In this document: positions 25,231 to 34,776 of the stretch, piece after piece
How positions within the stretch are numbered: the first letter of the stretch is position 1
How the letters are laid out: each line of letters begins with the position of its first letter
Assembly (NCBI RefSeq): GCF_029392015.1
Contig: NZ_CP113925.1
Coordinates: 434,001 to 498,000 of the forward strand
Direction: 5' to 3'
Origin: Bifidobacterium sp. ESL0728
GTDB taxonomy: Bacteria; Actinomycetota; Actinomycetes; Actinomycetales; Bifidobacteriaceae
Length of the DNA: 64,000 nucleotides
Program-made: the position numbers and the translations under genes
The notes under the pieces: model-generated
Seen by the model: only the letters and a program-made list of their open reading frames with translations
Database searches by the model: none
Told to the model about the DNA's origin: nothing

Positions 25231-27981
25231 TTACTTCTTCTTGGGCTTCTTGGCCGGCGGCTCACCGAGTTCGGCGTCGCTGACCTTCACCACGATCTCG
25301 TTGTCGGGAGTGTCGGCCGAATTGTCGACCGCGACCGTGAGTGGACCGGTGACCTTTCCGGCTTCGGCGATGTCGATGAGGCTCGCTTCGACGGCCTTCT
25401 TGCCGGCTTCGGGAACATTCAACGTAGCCTTCAGGATTGGGGTCTTCATGGAGACCTTGGCCTGCGACTTCAAGCCGCGCAGCTCGGCCAGCGCCTTGCC
25501 GGCCCAGACGAGCATGTCAGGATCGGCGTCGCCGGCGGCGGCTTCGTAAGGCTCGGCCTTCGGCCAGGACGAGGTATGCACGGAACCCTCACCGGCATGC
25601 ATCCAGTGCCAGACCTCTTCGGTGGCGAACGGCATGTACGGTGCGAAGAGACGTGCGAACGCCTCAAGGCCCAGTCCCAGCGTGGTGCGTGCGGACTTCA
25701 CCGCGGCCTGTGACGGGGTCTTGCCGGTGGAATCGGCGGTGCCGTAAGCGCGGTTCTTCACCAGCTCGATATAGTCGTCGCAGAATTGCCAGAAGAACGT
25801 CTCGATGATTTCGAGCGCCTTGGAATGCTCGTAGCTGTCCATCGAAGCGGTCGCTTCGCGAATGACGGAAGCCAAGCGCGCCATCACCGCGCGGTCAAGC
25901 GGTTCGGTGACGTCGGCAGGGTTCCAAGCGGCGGTGGCGGAGGCACCGACGTGATGGTTGTCGTCCTCACGGCCGATGGCCAGTGCGAACTTGGTGGCGT
26001 TCAAAAGCTTGATGGCCAGACGGCGGCCGATTTTCATCTGGCCTTCGTCGTAGGTGGCGTCGAGGCCGAGCTTGGCGGAAGCGGCCCAGTAACGCACCGC
26101 GTCGGCGCCGTACTTGTCGACCGGCTCCTTGGGGACCACCACGTTGCCCTTGGACTTCGACATCTTCTTGTGGTCCGGGTCGAGGATCCAGCCGGAAAGC
26201 GCGGTATGCGCCCACGGCAGGCAATGGTTCTCGAGGTGTGCGCGGTCCATGGTGCTGAAGAGCCAGGTGCGGATGATGTCCTGGCCTTGCGGGCGCAGAT
26301 CCATCGGGAAGGTCGCCTTGAAGAGGTCCTTGCTTTCCTGATCGGGTTCGGCCCAGTGGGTCACGATTTGCGGGGTCAGCGACGAGGTGGCCCAGGTGTC
26401 CATGATGTCCTTTTCGGCCGTAAAGCCGCCGGGCACGTCGCGCTGGTTCTCGCTGAACCCGTCCGGCACATCGTTGGTCGGATCGATCGGCAGCTGGTCT
26501 TCGCTCGGGGTGATTGGGTGATCGTAATCCGGCTCGCCGTCGGCTTTCACCGGATACCACAGCGGGAACGGGACGCCGAAGAAGCGCTGGCGGGAGATGA
26601 GCCAGTCGCCGTTCAGTCCGTTGACCCAGTTCTCGTAGCGCACGCGCATGAAGTCGGGATGGAACTGAAGTTCCTTGCCGCGCTGAAGAAGCTCGGCGCG
26701 CAGCTTCATATCGGTGCCGCCGTTCTTCAGGTACCACTGGCGGGAGGTGACGATTTCGAGCGGCTTGTCGCCCTTTTCGTAGAAGTTCGTCATACGTTTG
26801 GTGGGTTTCGGCTCGCCGTCGAGGTCGCCGGATTCGCGCAGATGCTCGACGATGATCTTGCGAGCGGTGAAGGTGGTCTTGCCCTCGGTCTCCTCGAAGA
26901 TCTTCTTGCCGCCCTCGTCTTCGATCCAATCCGGCACGCTCATGATGATGCGGCCGTTGCGCTGGATGATCGGACGGGTCGGCAGGTTCAGGTCGCGCCA
27001 CCACTCGATATCGGTCTGGTCGCCGAAGGTGCAGCACATCGCGATGCCGGCGCCCTTGTCCATTTCGGCGGCCGGGTGCGCCATAATCGGCACCTTCACC
27101 TTGAAGAGCGGGGAGTAGACATACTGGCCGAAGTACTTCTGATAGCGCTCGTCGTCAGGATTGGCAATCAGCGCGCCGCAGGCTGCCAACAGTTCCGGGC
27201 GGGTGGTCTCGATGTAAATCGGAGTGCCGTCCTCAAAGCGGAAAGCGACGCGGTGGTAGAAGCCGTCGTATTCGCGGCTTTCCAGCTCGGCCTGCGCCAC
27301 CGCGGTCTGGAAAGTGACGTCCCAAAGACCCGGCGCGTCCTTCTGATAGGCCTCGCCGCGGGCCAGGTTGCGCAGGAACGCCTTCTGCGCAACGCGCTGC
27401 GGATGCTCGCCGATGGTGTGGTAGGTCTGGCGCCAGTCGATGGACATGCCAAGCGAACGCCACAGCGCCTCGAACTGCTTCTCGTCCTGTGCGGTGAGCT
27501 TTTCGCACAGCTCCACGAAGTTCTTACGGCTGATCGGCACCTGGTCGCGGGCCTCGATCTTCTTGCCCTGCGTGCCTTCGAACGGCGGCTTGAAATCGGG
27601 ATCGTATTTGAGCGACGTGTCGACGCGCACGCCGTAATAGTTCTGCACACGGCGTTCGGTGGGCAGGCCGTTGTCGTCCCAGCCCATCGGGTAGAAGACG
27701 TGCTTGCCCTTCATGCGCTCGTAGCGGGCGATCACATCGGTGTGGGTGTAGGAGAAAACGTGGCCGACATGCAGACTGCCCGAAACGGTGGGCGGCGGGG
27801 TATCGATGGAGTAGACGGCCTTGCGGTCGGGGGCGCCGTTACCGTCGCGCGGGATGTCGAAATTATAGGTGCCGTCGTTGTCCCATTCGGCACGCCATTT
27901 GTCTTCCAAGCCGTCGACGCCGACCCTGTCGGGAAGGGGCGAAAGGCTTGCGTTGATAGTGTTATTGTCCTGATCAGTCAT
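25231..27981 (-). CDS. valS: Valyl-tRNA synthetase
   Basis: A 916-residue class I synthetase. HVGH (residues 71-74, in PPTVSGSLHVGH) and KMSKS (606-610, in DHKKMSKSKGN) form the ATP site. The editing domain lies between them (about 200-390), and an anticodon-binding helical domain follows. The C-terminus ends in a Lys/Pro-rich tail, shorter than the long coiled coil of Gram-negative ValRS. ATG 27981 was chosen; TTG 27990 in frame is less likely. It is followed by its terminator; the next gene upstream (a solute-binding protein) ends on the same strand 69 bp away. Confidence 0.96.
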   Translation of the reverse strand: MTDQDNNTINASLSPLPDRVGVDGLEDKWRAEWDNDGTYNFDIPRDGNGAPDRKAVYSIDTPPPTVSGSLHVGHVFSYTHTDVIARYERMKGKHVFYPMGWDDNGLPTERRVQNYYGVRVDTSLKYDPDFKPPFEGTQGKKIEARDQVPISRKNFVELCEKLTAQDEKQFEALWRSLGMSIDWRQTYHTIGEHPQRVAQKAFLRNLARGEAYQKDAPGLWDVTFQTAVAQAELESREYDGFYHRVAFRFEDGTPIYIETTRPELLAACGALIANPDDERYQKYFGQYVYSPLFKVKVPIMAHPAAEMDKGAGIAMCCTFGDQTDIEWWRDLNLPTRPIIQRNGRIIMSVPDWIEDEGGKKIFEETEGKTTFTARKIIVEHLRESGDLDGEPKPTKRMTNFYEKGDKPLEIVTSRQWYLKNGGTDMKLRAELLQRGKELQFHPDFMRVRYENWVNGLNGDWLISRQRFFGVPFPLWYPVKADGEPDYDHPITPSEDQLPIDPTNDVPDGFSENQRDVPGGFTAEKDIMDTWATSSLTPQIVTHWAEPDQESKDLFKATFPMDLRPQGQDIIRTWLFSTMDRAHLENHCLPWAHTALSGWILDPDHKKMSKSKGNVVVPKEPVDKYGADAVRYWAASAKLGLDATYDEGQMKIGRRLAIKLLNATKFALAIGREDDNHHVGASATAAWNPADVTEPLDRAVMARLASVIREATASMDSYEHSKALEIIETFFWQFCDDYIELVKNRAYGTADSTGKTPSQAAVKSARTTLGLGLEAFARLFAPYMPFATEEVWHWMHAGEGSVHTSSWPKAEPYEAAAGDADPDMLVWAGKALAELRGLKSQAKVSMKTPILKATLNVPEAGKKAVEASLIDIAEAGKVTGPLTVAVDNSADTPDNEIVVKVSDAELGEPPAKKPKKK

Positions 27982-28049
27982 AACGACCAATTTTAGAAAG
28001 CAATGGTGACATCAGCGCCGTGGCGGTTGGCATGTGAACGCCGGGTTTG

Positions 28050-29582
28050 TTACTTCGTGCCTACGTCGCGCAACGGCAGGAATTCGTCGGTCATATTCCT
28101 CGGATAGCCGGTGACATTGTTGTCGGCGGCAACCATGCTGCTTTCGGTGTAGAACCAGGCGCTTCCCGCGTCGGAGCTGACCGTCTTGGCGTAGGCGCGA
28201 AGGTTCTGCTGATAGTCGATGTCGTTTCTCGACGCCAGGGCATTGCGGTAATCCTGCTGGGCCTCGCTGTTCTGGTAGCCGAAGCGGCCGTTGGCGAATG
28301 CGCCGAGGTCGTCCGGCCCTTGCATGGCGACGATGGCCATTTTGTAATCGCCGTTGTTGAGGCGTTGCGCAAGTGTATCGTCGTCAACTACTTGCATTAC
28401 AAGATGGAGCTGGGTGGTCTTGAACTGATCGATGACCTGCTGGCCGAGCGCTGTGTATTCTGTAGGTACCAGGAAGGTGATATCTCCGAAATACCCGGGC
28501 CGAGTAATCCAGTAATTGAGGTCGTTCTTTCCTGCGTCAAGATTGTGCGGGAATATCGCGGAAAGGTCGTCGTAGCCTGGCTCCAGCGGGCTGATCGGGC
28601 CGTTAAGCACCGAGGCCGCGTTGGGTTGGCTTTTGGTGATTGCTTCGTTGTCAAGAATGTAGCGGACGGCCGAGCGGGCGCGTTCGTCGGAGAAGATCGA
28701 GTCGCTGCTGTTGTTGAGCGCCAGCGTCAATTTTGAAGTCGTGAGCCCCTTGGAAACACTGTATTTTTTGCTGCCTTGGAAGGGTTTGGGGGAATCCGAA
28801 GGGCGCAGCACGGCAAGTTGGACATCGCCGTTTTTCATGGCTTCGTTAAGTGATTCTTCGGAATCGTAATAACGCATGGTCATTTGCGAACTGGTCGTCT
28901 GCTGCTTCCAGTAGAGGGGATTACGCGCGAAAACGATGGAATTGCCGGGGTCGAAACTGTGCACGGTAAAAGGTCCGCTGCCTGCGGACTGCTTGGCATA
29001 GTTGGCATTTGACGAGGAATCGTAGACGATGCCGGCACGTGAGGAAAGTATGCGCAACAGTCTTGGATTGGGTGAGGAAAGCGCAATCTGTACCGTTGAG
29101 GTATCGGGGTTTTTGACGGATTTGAGACCGGTCAGATCCTCGGCCCCCACGTAGTTTTTATTGACAATCTGCTGAAGCGAATAGACCACATCGGTGGAAT
29201 CCAGCGCGTCGCCGTTGGCGAAACGCATGTCGGAATTGAGCGTGAACGTATAGTTGAGGCCGTCTTTGGAAACGTCCCAGCTTTTGGCGATGGAGGGGAC
29301 GAGTTTGTTGTTCTGGTCGCGGCCTACCAAAGTTTCATAGACATTGCCGATCAGCGCCTGATCGAGTTCCTTGCCGGCAACCGTGCGAATGTCAAGCGAT
29401 TGCGGGGCCGTGGCATCCAAGCCGACAGTGACTTCCGAACCGGAATGAAGCAACGTGGCATCGTTGGAACGACGGTCGAAATGAACCCAGCCGACACCTA
29501 CGAGGGCGAAAAGAACCACAGCAGCGCCGAGGAAGGCGAGACCTCTTTTTGGCCCGCTCGTTTGCTGCTTATGCCGTGACAT
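28050..29582 (-). CDS. Membrane-anchored family 5 (peptide-type) solute-binding protein
   Basis: A 510-residue protein resembling ABC extracellular solute-binding family 5 (oligopeptide/nickel type): ALIGNVYETLVGRDQNNKLVPSIAKSWDVSKDGLNYTFTL is the family signature, with later FARNPLYWK. The N-terminus is a hydrophobic segment (residues about 14-36) after Lys/Arg; there is no lipobox Cys, so it is probably anchored by an uncleaved helix. No permease or ATPase genes are adjacent. It lies between nth and valS on the same strand. Ligand is unknown; it may serve an exporter encoded elsewhere or act as an orphan sensor-like binding protein. Confidence 0.85.
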   Translation of the reverse strand: MSRHKQQTSGPKRGLAFLGAAVVLFALVGVGWVHFDRRSNDATLLHSGSEVTVGLDATAPQSLDIRTVAGKELDQALIGNVYETLVGRDQNNKLVPSIAKSWDVSKDGLNYTFTLNSDMRFANGDALDSTDVVYSLQQIVNKNYVGAEDLTGLKSVKNPDTSTVQIALSSPNPRLLRILSSRAGIVYDSSSNANYAKQSAGSGPFTVHSFDPGNSIVFARNPLYWKQQTTSSQMTMRYYDSEESLNEAMKNGDVQLAVLRPSDSPKPFQGSKKYSVSKGLTTSKLTLALNNSSDSIFSDERARSAVRYILDNEAITKSQPNAASVLNGPISPLEPGYDDLSAIFPHNLDAGKNDLNYWITRPGYFGDITFLVPTEYTALGQQVIDQFKTTQLHLVMQVVDDDTLAQRLNNGDYKMAIVAMQGPDDLGAFANGRFGYQNSEAQQDYRNALASRNDIDYQQNLRAYAKTVSSDAGSAWFYTESSMVAADNNVTGYPRNMTDEFLPLRDVGTK

Positions 29583-29669
29583 GTTTCAAAACTTTACTAT
29601 CCGGTGCTGAATGATTCCTGAAAGGCATGTGAAGCTTTGGAATACGAAGGATTTGGGCGCAGACGTCAA

Positions 29670-30338
29670 TCAGAGCGGATGGAATGCGGAAGGGCAGGTG
29701 TCGTTCAACAGGCAGGATTCGCAGTCGGGATTGCGAGCGGTGCACACGCTGCGGCCGAAGAGGATGAGGCGGTGGGAAAGGTTCGACCACTCCGACGGCT
29801 CGAAATACTGCGTGATTTCCTTTTCGACTTTGACCGGGTCCGGGTGCTTGTTGCGCCAGTCGGTGCGCCAGCGCAGCCGACCGGTGACGCGGATGACGTG
29901 CGTGTCGACAGGAAAGCCGGGTACGCCGAACGCATCTCCCAGAACGACGTTCGCTGTTTTGCGGCCGACGCCGGAAAGCGTGGTCAGCTCCTCCATCGTC
30001 TGGGGCACCACGCCGTCGAAATCGCGGACGATCTGCGCGGCCAGCTCGATGATATGAGCGGATTTCGTATGGTAGAAACCGAGCGGGTGAATGATATCCT
30101 CGATGCGTTCCGGATCCGCCACCGCCAGCGTTTCCGGTGTACCGTAGTCGCGGAACAATTCAGGCGTGACGCTGTTGACCCGCACGTCGGTGGTCTGCGC
30201 GCTCAGGACGGTGGCGACGAGCAGGTGGAACGGGGTTTCGTAGTCGAGCGTGCACATTGCTTCGGGGAACATTTGGCACAGCACGTCGTATTCGGCGTGA
30301 ATGCGCTCGGCGCGTTGCTGCTTGGTTTCCCTGGGCAT
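29670..30338 (-). CDS. nth: Endonuclease III
   Basis: A 222-residue DNA glycosylase/AP lyase for oxidised pyrimidines. The helix-hairpin-helix LSGVGRKTANVVL carries the catalytic Lys127, and Asp145 lies in FPVDTHVIRV. The 4Fe-4S loop is complete with Cys199, Cys206, Cys209 and Cys215 (C-X6-C-X2-C-X5-C). Length is normal. It is upstream of the solute-binding protein gene on the same strand, with 87 bp between. Confidence 0.96.
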   Translation of the reverse strand: MPRETKQQRAERIHAEYDVLCQMFPEAMCTLDYETPFHLLVATVLSAQTTDVRVNSVTPELFRDYGTPETLAVADPERIEDIIHPLGFYHTKSAHIIELAAQIVRDFDGVVPQTMEELTTLSGVGRKTANVVLGDAFGVPGFPVDTHVIRVTGRLRWRTDWRNKHPDPVKVEKEITQYFEPSEWSNLSHRLILFGRSVCTARNPDCESCLLNDTCPSAFHPL

Positions 30339-30668
30339 GGGCTTTCCGTTCCTTTGCTGGTGTTTTTGGTTACGTTTGCTGCCTCGTTATCGGCAACGAG
30401 ACAAATCTTCTGCCCACTATAGGCACGGATTTGGCGGTTGTCACCTGGTTTGCGTCGTTTGCATAGTGTGCGGCATGTCAATTCGTGATTTTTTCTCAGG
30501 TCGATTGCAAGCCGCGTTTGATAACGGGAAAGCGAATCGTAAACGTTGTTTTGGCGAGGCTTTGGTTTTAGCCGAAGTTATTGTCGTATAGTCTCGGTGA
30601 CGATTTTGTTTCGATGCTTAGGGCGATTGTCGTTCGTTTTGCTTGAGATACTCGACTTTGCCGATGGC
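30339..30668. other. Gene-free stretch upstream of nth
   Basis: 330 bp between nth and the GlnR-like gene. No reading frame with family character, no clear hairpin and no firm promoter boxes were seen. Confidence 0.4.
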
Positions 30669-31451
30669 TCATAGATTGCCGGTATTGCTGGTATCAGTGC
30701 TATCGCCTGCGTCAGTGGCGTCGTTGCCGTCAGTATCGGCATCGCCGTCGCTATCCGGCGGGTCGAAACGATAGCCCACGTTGCGCACGGTGCCGATCAT
30801 ATGCTCGTATTCGCCGCCGAGCTTGGCGCGCAGACGGCGCACATGGACGTCCACGGTTCGCGTGCCGCCGTAGTAGTCGTAACCCCACACTTCCTGCAGC
30901 AACTGCGCGCGGGTGAACACGCGGTGCGGGTGCTGGACGAGGTATTTCAGAAGCTCGAATTCCTTGTAGGCCAGATTGACCGGCTCGCCATTGAGCGTGG
31001 CCGTGTAGCCCTTCGTATCCACCACCAGGTCGCCAGAACGAATCTGCCCGTCTTCACGATAATTATCTTGTTCTGCCGAAGCACGGGACATTGTTGGTGT
31101 GGCTTTGCCGCGCTCGCAGATCAGGCGCAACCGACCTTCGACTTCGGCGGGGGAGGCGTTGCTCACCACGACGTCGGCTACCCCCCACTGGATGTTGATG
31201 GCGGTGAAGCCGCCTTCGGTAATAATGGGAATAATCGGGATGGAAAGACCAGAGGCATGGATCAAGTTGCACAGGGTCTTGGCATTGGCGAGGTCGTCGC
31301 GCGCATCAAGGAAAAGGATGGTGCTTTCGGGAAGTTTCACGAGACTCGCGGCGTCCATCGGCAGCACGCGCACGCGGTAGGAAAGCAGGGCAAGGCTTGG
31401 CAGCACGCTGGCAGGATTGGGGGACATCGTCATCAATGTTAAATCGGTCAT
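30669..31451 (-). CDS. glnR: GlnR-like orphan OmpR-family regulator
   Basis: A 260-residue protein with a receiver-like domain (residues 1-115) and a winged-helix DNA-binding domain (LVVDTKGYTATLNGEPVNLAYKEFELLKYLV; RTVDVHVRRLRAKLGG). The layout and sequence resemble actinobacterial GlnR, which controls nitrogen assimilation genes without a partner kinase. The usual acidic pair near residues 8-10 is replaced by neutral residues, while Asp49 (LFLDARDD) is kept. No histidine kinase is adjacent. ATG 31451 was chosen because of a strong GGAGGGAGGG site; the frame is open upstream to 31541. A Gly/Asp/Thr tail ends the protein. Confidence 0.78.
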   Translation of the reverse strand: MTDLTLMTMSPNPASVLPSLALLSYRVRVLPMDAASLVKLPESTILFLDARDDLANAKTLCNLIHASGLSIPIIPIITEGGFTAINIQWGVADVVVSNASPAEVEGRLRLICERGKATPTMSRASAEQDNYREDGQIRSGDLVVDTKGYTATLNGEPVNLAYKEFELLKYLVQHPHRVFTRAQLLQEVWGYDYYGGTRTVDVHVRRLRAKLGGEYEHMIGTVRNVGYRFDPPDSDGDADTDGNDATDAGDSTDTSNTGNL

Positions 31452-31759
31452 TGAGCCCTCCCTCCCAATCGTGTCCCGTGAGTTTGCAGTTTTGCCGTTT
31501 CCGGCCAACTTACGCATAGCTCGACATCGTGTATACGACATCTTTGGGGTTTATGCGATTCATTTATATTGTACCTGCGGGTTGTGGACACAGGCCGCTA
31601 CCATATTGCTTATGGAAAACCCTGTTTGTGTCGGCAGTGTTACGCCGGAGTTTCCGTGGTTTTGAAGCGTGCCGTCGGCTAGACAACAAGGTTTTGAATG
31701 ACGGGATTTTCGTGCGTAAAATGACATGGAAACAAAGCGAGACGGAACGGGGTTTACGG

Positions 31760-32689
31760 ATGGCTGCTGCGGCGAATGGCGACAATGAAAATACTGTCGG
31801 TATGACGGGTTCCGCCCGTGTCTGTGTTGACGGGAATGGTATCGGAACCGCCGAGCCTGCATCTGCGCCAACGACTACGGGTTCCGCCCGTTCGGCGAAA
31901 TCCGTGGTGAAGCTTGAGGTTGTGGTCTACGCCATTATCGTGGTGATGCTTGCGGTCTCGTGCCTTGTGGACGGCCAGGTGCAGCTCACGATTGCGGAAC
32001 TCATCGCGCAGATGATGGTCTTCGGGATCATTTTCTGGCCGATGCGCGGCTCGATTGTCGATAGGATCATCGGTATCATCGGCGGCGAGCTGATGATCGG
32101 CGGCACGCAGATGGTACTTCTGGACCTGCTGCCCAGAAGAGGTGAAAGCAATGGTGTCCATCGGGCGCATGTCGGCCGGTTCGATGAGGTTGCTACCGGC
32201 AGTTTGCTTCGTGTCTGCACGCTTTGGGCGGGTGCGTTGTTGGTGGTGCTTGCCGCCTTCGTTATTTTGGGCTTCCTTCACCAGATGCTGCGCCGCGAAC
32301 GCACGAATATGGTACTTTCCCTTTCGCAGAGCCTTATGGTCAATGTCGCCGTGGCCGCCGCCTCCGGGTGGGTGTTCCTTCCGGTGCTGCTGCGCTATTT
32401 CTCGGGGAATTTTAAAGGTGCGAAGGTTGCCGGCGGGGCTCAAATCGGTATCGTGGCGATTGTTGTCATTGTCGCTTTGGCTCTGTTGGTGGTGTTGGCG
32501 TGTGCCTCGGTGCGTTGGTGGCGTGATTACGATGCCGTCGGTCAGCCGGATCGTAGCGAGGTCGTTCCGCATTGGGATATCGACGATCGCAAACGCTACT
32601 CTTGGATCGGCATTGGTTTTGCGCCGATTATGTACGGCGGATTCGTCGTGTTCTTGGCGTTGGTCGCGCTGCTTGTTTTCGTCGGGTGA
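31760..32689 (+). CDS. Uncharacterised integral membrane protein
   Basis: An approximately 309-residue protein not recognised. After a polar, Ala/Thr/Gly-rich N-terminus of about 50 residues there are about seven hydrophobic segments (VVYAIIVVMLAVSCLV; LIAQMMVFGIIFWPM; IIGIIGGELMIGG; LWAGALLVVLAAFVILGFL; LMVNVAVAAASGWVFLPVLL; IGIVAIVVIVALALLVVLA; GFVVFLALVALLVFVG). The start is uncertain: ATG 31760 has a GGGG stretch upstream; ATG 31721 and longer forms to 31529 are in frame. It is divergent from the GlnR-like gene. Confidence 0.6.
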   Translation: MAAAANGDNENTVGMTGSARVCVDGNGIGTAEPASAPTTTGSARSAKSVVKLEVVVYAIIVVMLAVSCLVDGQVQLTIAELIAQMMVFGIIFWPMRGSIVDRIIGIIGGELMIGGTQMVLLDLLPRRGESNGVHRAHVGRFDEVATGSLLRVCTLWAGALLVVLAAFVILGFLHQMLRRERTNMVLSLSQSLMVNVAVAAASGWVFLPVLLRYFSGNFKGAKVAGGAQIGIVAIVVIVALALLVVLACASVRWWRDYDAVGQPDRSEVVPHWDIDDRKRYSWIGIGFAPIMYGGFVVFLALVALLVFVG

Positions 32690-32991
32690 GGTTATTGCTG
32701 CGATTTCACAGCACGGAACGCTTTTATATGACGTGATTGTTCTTCAATGCTGCGCCTTGTTTGCTTGAGAATTGCAAAATGTTGAAATATCAATGATTCT
32801 GGTGACAGGCAAATTGCTGCGATAAATGTATTTGCAGCAGAGAAGCCTTATTTCGTTTGGGATTGCGTTCCCTGCTGGTCCGATACAGCGCCGAACACAT
32901 TTTTGAGCTTGCCAAGTCTTCAGTGCTGTGACGAATTGGATTTGGACATTTGTTCGCTGTGACTATGCATATGGCAGTTATCTTCGTATGC
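32690..32991. other. Gene-free stretch between convergent genes
   Basis: 302 bp, AT-rich, between the membrane protein and mntP, which converge on it. I see no strong hairpin terminator and no open frame with family character. Confidence 0.4.
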
Positions 32992-33588
32992 TTACCAAGC
33001 GATGATGCCGAGGTGTTCCAGCAGTGTTTTCAGGCCGATGAGGATGAGGACGATGCCGCCGATGATCTGCGCGGTCTGCTGCCATTTCACGCCGATAACG
33101 TGGCCCAAGTAAAGGCCGGCGATGGAGAAGGCGCCAGTGATGACGCCGATGATGGCGGCCGCTCCCCAAATATTGAGCGGCATGAACTGGAAACTCACGC
33201 CCACTGCAAACGCGTCGATGCTGCAGGCGATGGCCAACGGCGCCATGTGACGCCAGTCGAATTGTGCGGTCTCCTTGGCGTCCTCTTCTGGCTCGCCGAA
33301 TGCCTCGCGAATCATATTGCCGCCGATCAGCGCGAGCAGGCCGAAGATAATCCAATGGTCTACGGCCTCAACGTACTTGCCGAACAGTGAAGCGAAAAAG
33401 TAACCCAGAATGGGGAAGAGCGCTTGGAACCCGCCAAACCAGAGCGCTGTTTTGACGGCATTGAGCGGCCTGACATGTTTGGTGGCCAGCCCCTTGCCGA
33501 TGGCTATGGCGAAGGCATCCATGGAAACGGACACCGCGATAAGCAGAATTTCGACGATCATAACCTGCGTTTGCACTTTCGTGTTCAT
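32992..33588 (-). CDS. mntP: Manganese efflux pump MntP
   Basis: A 198-residue membrane protein with six hydrophobic segments and an internal duplication. The family motifs SVSMDAFAIAIGKGL (first repeat) and CSIDAFAVGVSFQF (second repeat) carry the conserved acidic residues of the transport path. MntP exports Mn(II) and protects against manganese excess. ATG 33588 is used. It is monocistronic, preceded by a leader of possibly 180 nt (see findings) that could hold a control element. Confidence 0.93.
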   Translation of the reverse strand: MNTKVQTQVMIVEILLIAVSVSMDAFAIAIGKGLATKHVRPLNAVKTALWFGGFQALFPILGYFFASLFGKYVEAVDHWIIFGLLALIGGNMIREAFGEPEEDAKETAQFDWRHMAPLAIACSIDAFAVGVSFQFMPLNIWGAAAIIGVITGAFSIAGLYLGHVIGVKWQQTAQIIGGIVLILIGLKTLLEHLGIIAW

Positions 33589-33790
33589 CCGCAGCTATGT
33601 TGGAAAACGGTAACGATGATTCGCTACCGTCGCATGTCGCACGCGGATGGGCCTCGACGGTCGCCCGCCTACGCCTTGTGTTTCGGCATTGAGAACTGCC
33701 GGCAACTCCTTACTGTTCCGGCTTTGAATTCCCGATGTGAATACCGTTCGCATGCCACAATTGTTGACCTTTAGTATAGTACGCGTCTGA
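33589..33790 (-). promoter_or_regulatory. mntP promoter and long 5' leader
   Basis: On the minus strand a TATACT box lies near 33772-33777, giving a leader of roughly 180 nt before the start at 33588. The leader can form GCCGGCAGTTCTCAATGCCG-like and ACGGTAGCGAATCATCGTTACCGT-like hairpins, the latter close to the start. A manganese riboswitch (yybP-ykoY) would be expected here by analogy, but I could not match its conserved loops. Confidence 0.35.
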
Positions 33791-33920
33791 TGATAGCGCG
33801 TAACTTTATCGGGTTGCGAAAAATTTGCCGGGTTCCTGATGTTGGCCTAATCACAGACGCCTTTTATGTATTACGTTTAGATGATTTGGTCGGTAAGCTT
33901 TGGTGATTGGTGCAAATGAA

Positions 33921-33955
33921 AACCGGAACGATGCGCAATAGTGCATGTTCCGGTT
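33921..33955 (-). terminator. Intrinsic terminator of ppa
   Basis: On the minus strand GAACCGGAACATGCAC pairs with GCGCATCGTTCCGGTT, followed by TTTTCATTTG; it lies about 80 bp after the ppa stop. Confidence 0.8.
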
Positions 33956-34037
33956 CAAGCGATGTTGAATGTCAAGTGGCTATCCGGCTGATGCTCGCCA
34001 ACTAGATAACCGGCCGATATTCACGATAAGCGATTAC

Positions 34038-34532
34038 TCACTTCTTGGAGGCGGCGAGGCGCTCGCGAGCGGCCTTGATCTGCTTCTCGGCTTCTTCGAC
34101 GCCAGTCCAGTAATCTCCGGGCATGACTTCCTTGCCGGGTTCCAGAGCCTTGTACTGCTCGAAGAAGTGCTTGATTTCGGCCTTGTGATACTCGTTGACG
34201 TCATCGACATCCTTGATGTCGTCGAAGCGCACGTCGGCGGGCACGCACAGCACCTTGTCGTCGCCGCCCTCTTCATCTTCCATGTGGTAGAGCGCCACGG
34301 CGCGGCACTTGATTTCGCAGCCCGGGAAGACCGAGTTCGGGATCATCACGAGTGCGTCGAGCGGATCACCGTCCTCGCCCAGCGTATCCTCGATGTAGCC
34401 GTAGTCATCCGGGTAACCCATCGCGGTGAAGAGGGTGCGGTCGAGCTTGATGCGGCCGGTCTCCTCGTCCATCTCATACTTGTTCTTCGATCCGCGCGGG
34501 ATCTCGACGAGGACATTGAACGTTTCAGCCAT
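34038..34532 (-). CDS. ppa: Inorganic pyrophosphatase (family I)
   Basis: A 164-residue soluble Mg-dependent pyrophosphatase that pulls biosynthetic reactions forward by hydrolysing PPi. The family I motif is GDPLDALVM (catalytic Asp pair), with EIPRGSKNKYEMD near the N-terminus, YPDDYGYIEDT, and KDVDDVNEYH... HFFEQYKALEPGK later. Length matches bacterial enzymes. A GAGC(A)AAC ribosome region precedes the ATG at 34532. It is monocistronic with its own terminator. Confidence 0.96.
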   Translation of the reverse strand: MAETFNVLVEIPRGSKNKYEMDEETGRIKLDRTLFTAMGYPDDYGYIEDTLGEDGDPLDALVMIPNSVFPGCEIKCRAVALYHMEDEEGGDDKVLCVPADVRFDDIKDVDDVNEYHKAEIKHFFEQYKALEPGKEVMPGDYWTGVEEAEKQIKAARERLAASKK

Positions 34533-34776
34533 GTTTGCTCCTTTTGAACGTGCTTTGCGTACGTTGTGTGTACGGTTTTGTTACCGAAATCAAGTCTAGC
34601 GCAGATACTCGTCGATGGTGGCTGGGCGACCCGATATGGATTCATCTCCATTCAAAGTGCTTGGCTTCAGCGATTATGGATTCAATCGATGTTTTGAAAC
34701 CGCGCTTCAAATAACCATCGGGAATGGCGTCAGACGAGTCTCTTCTGCGTCTTTGGTTTATTTCATTGGTGCATCG

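Noticed and set aside
33589..33780. yybP-ykoY manganese riboswitch upstream of mntP
   Set aside because: The expected conserved loop sequences could not be aligned by eye; only a generic leader is claimed.
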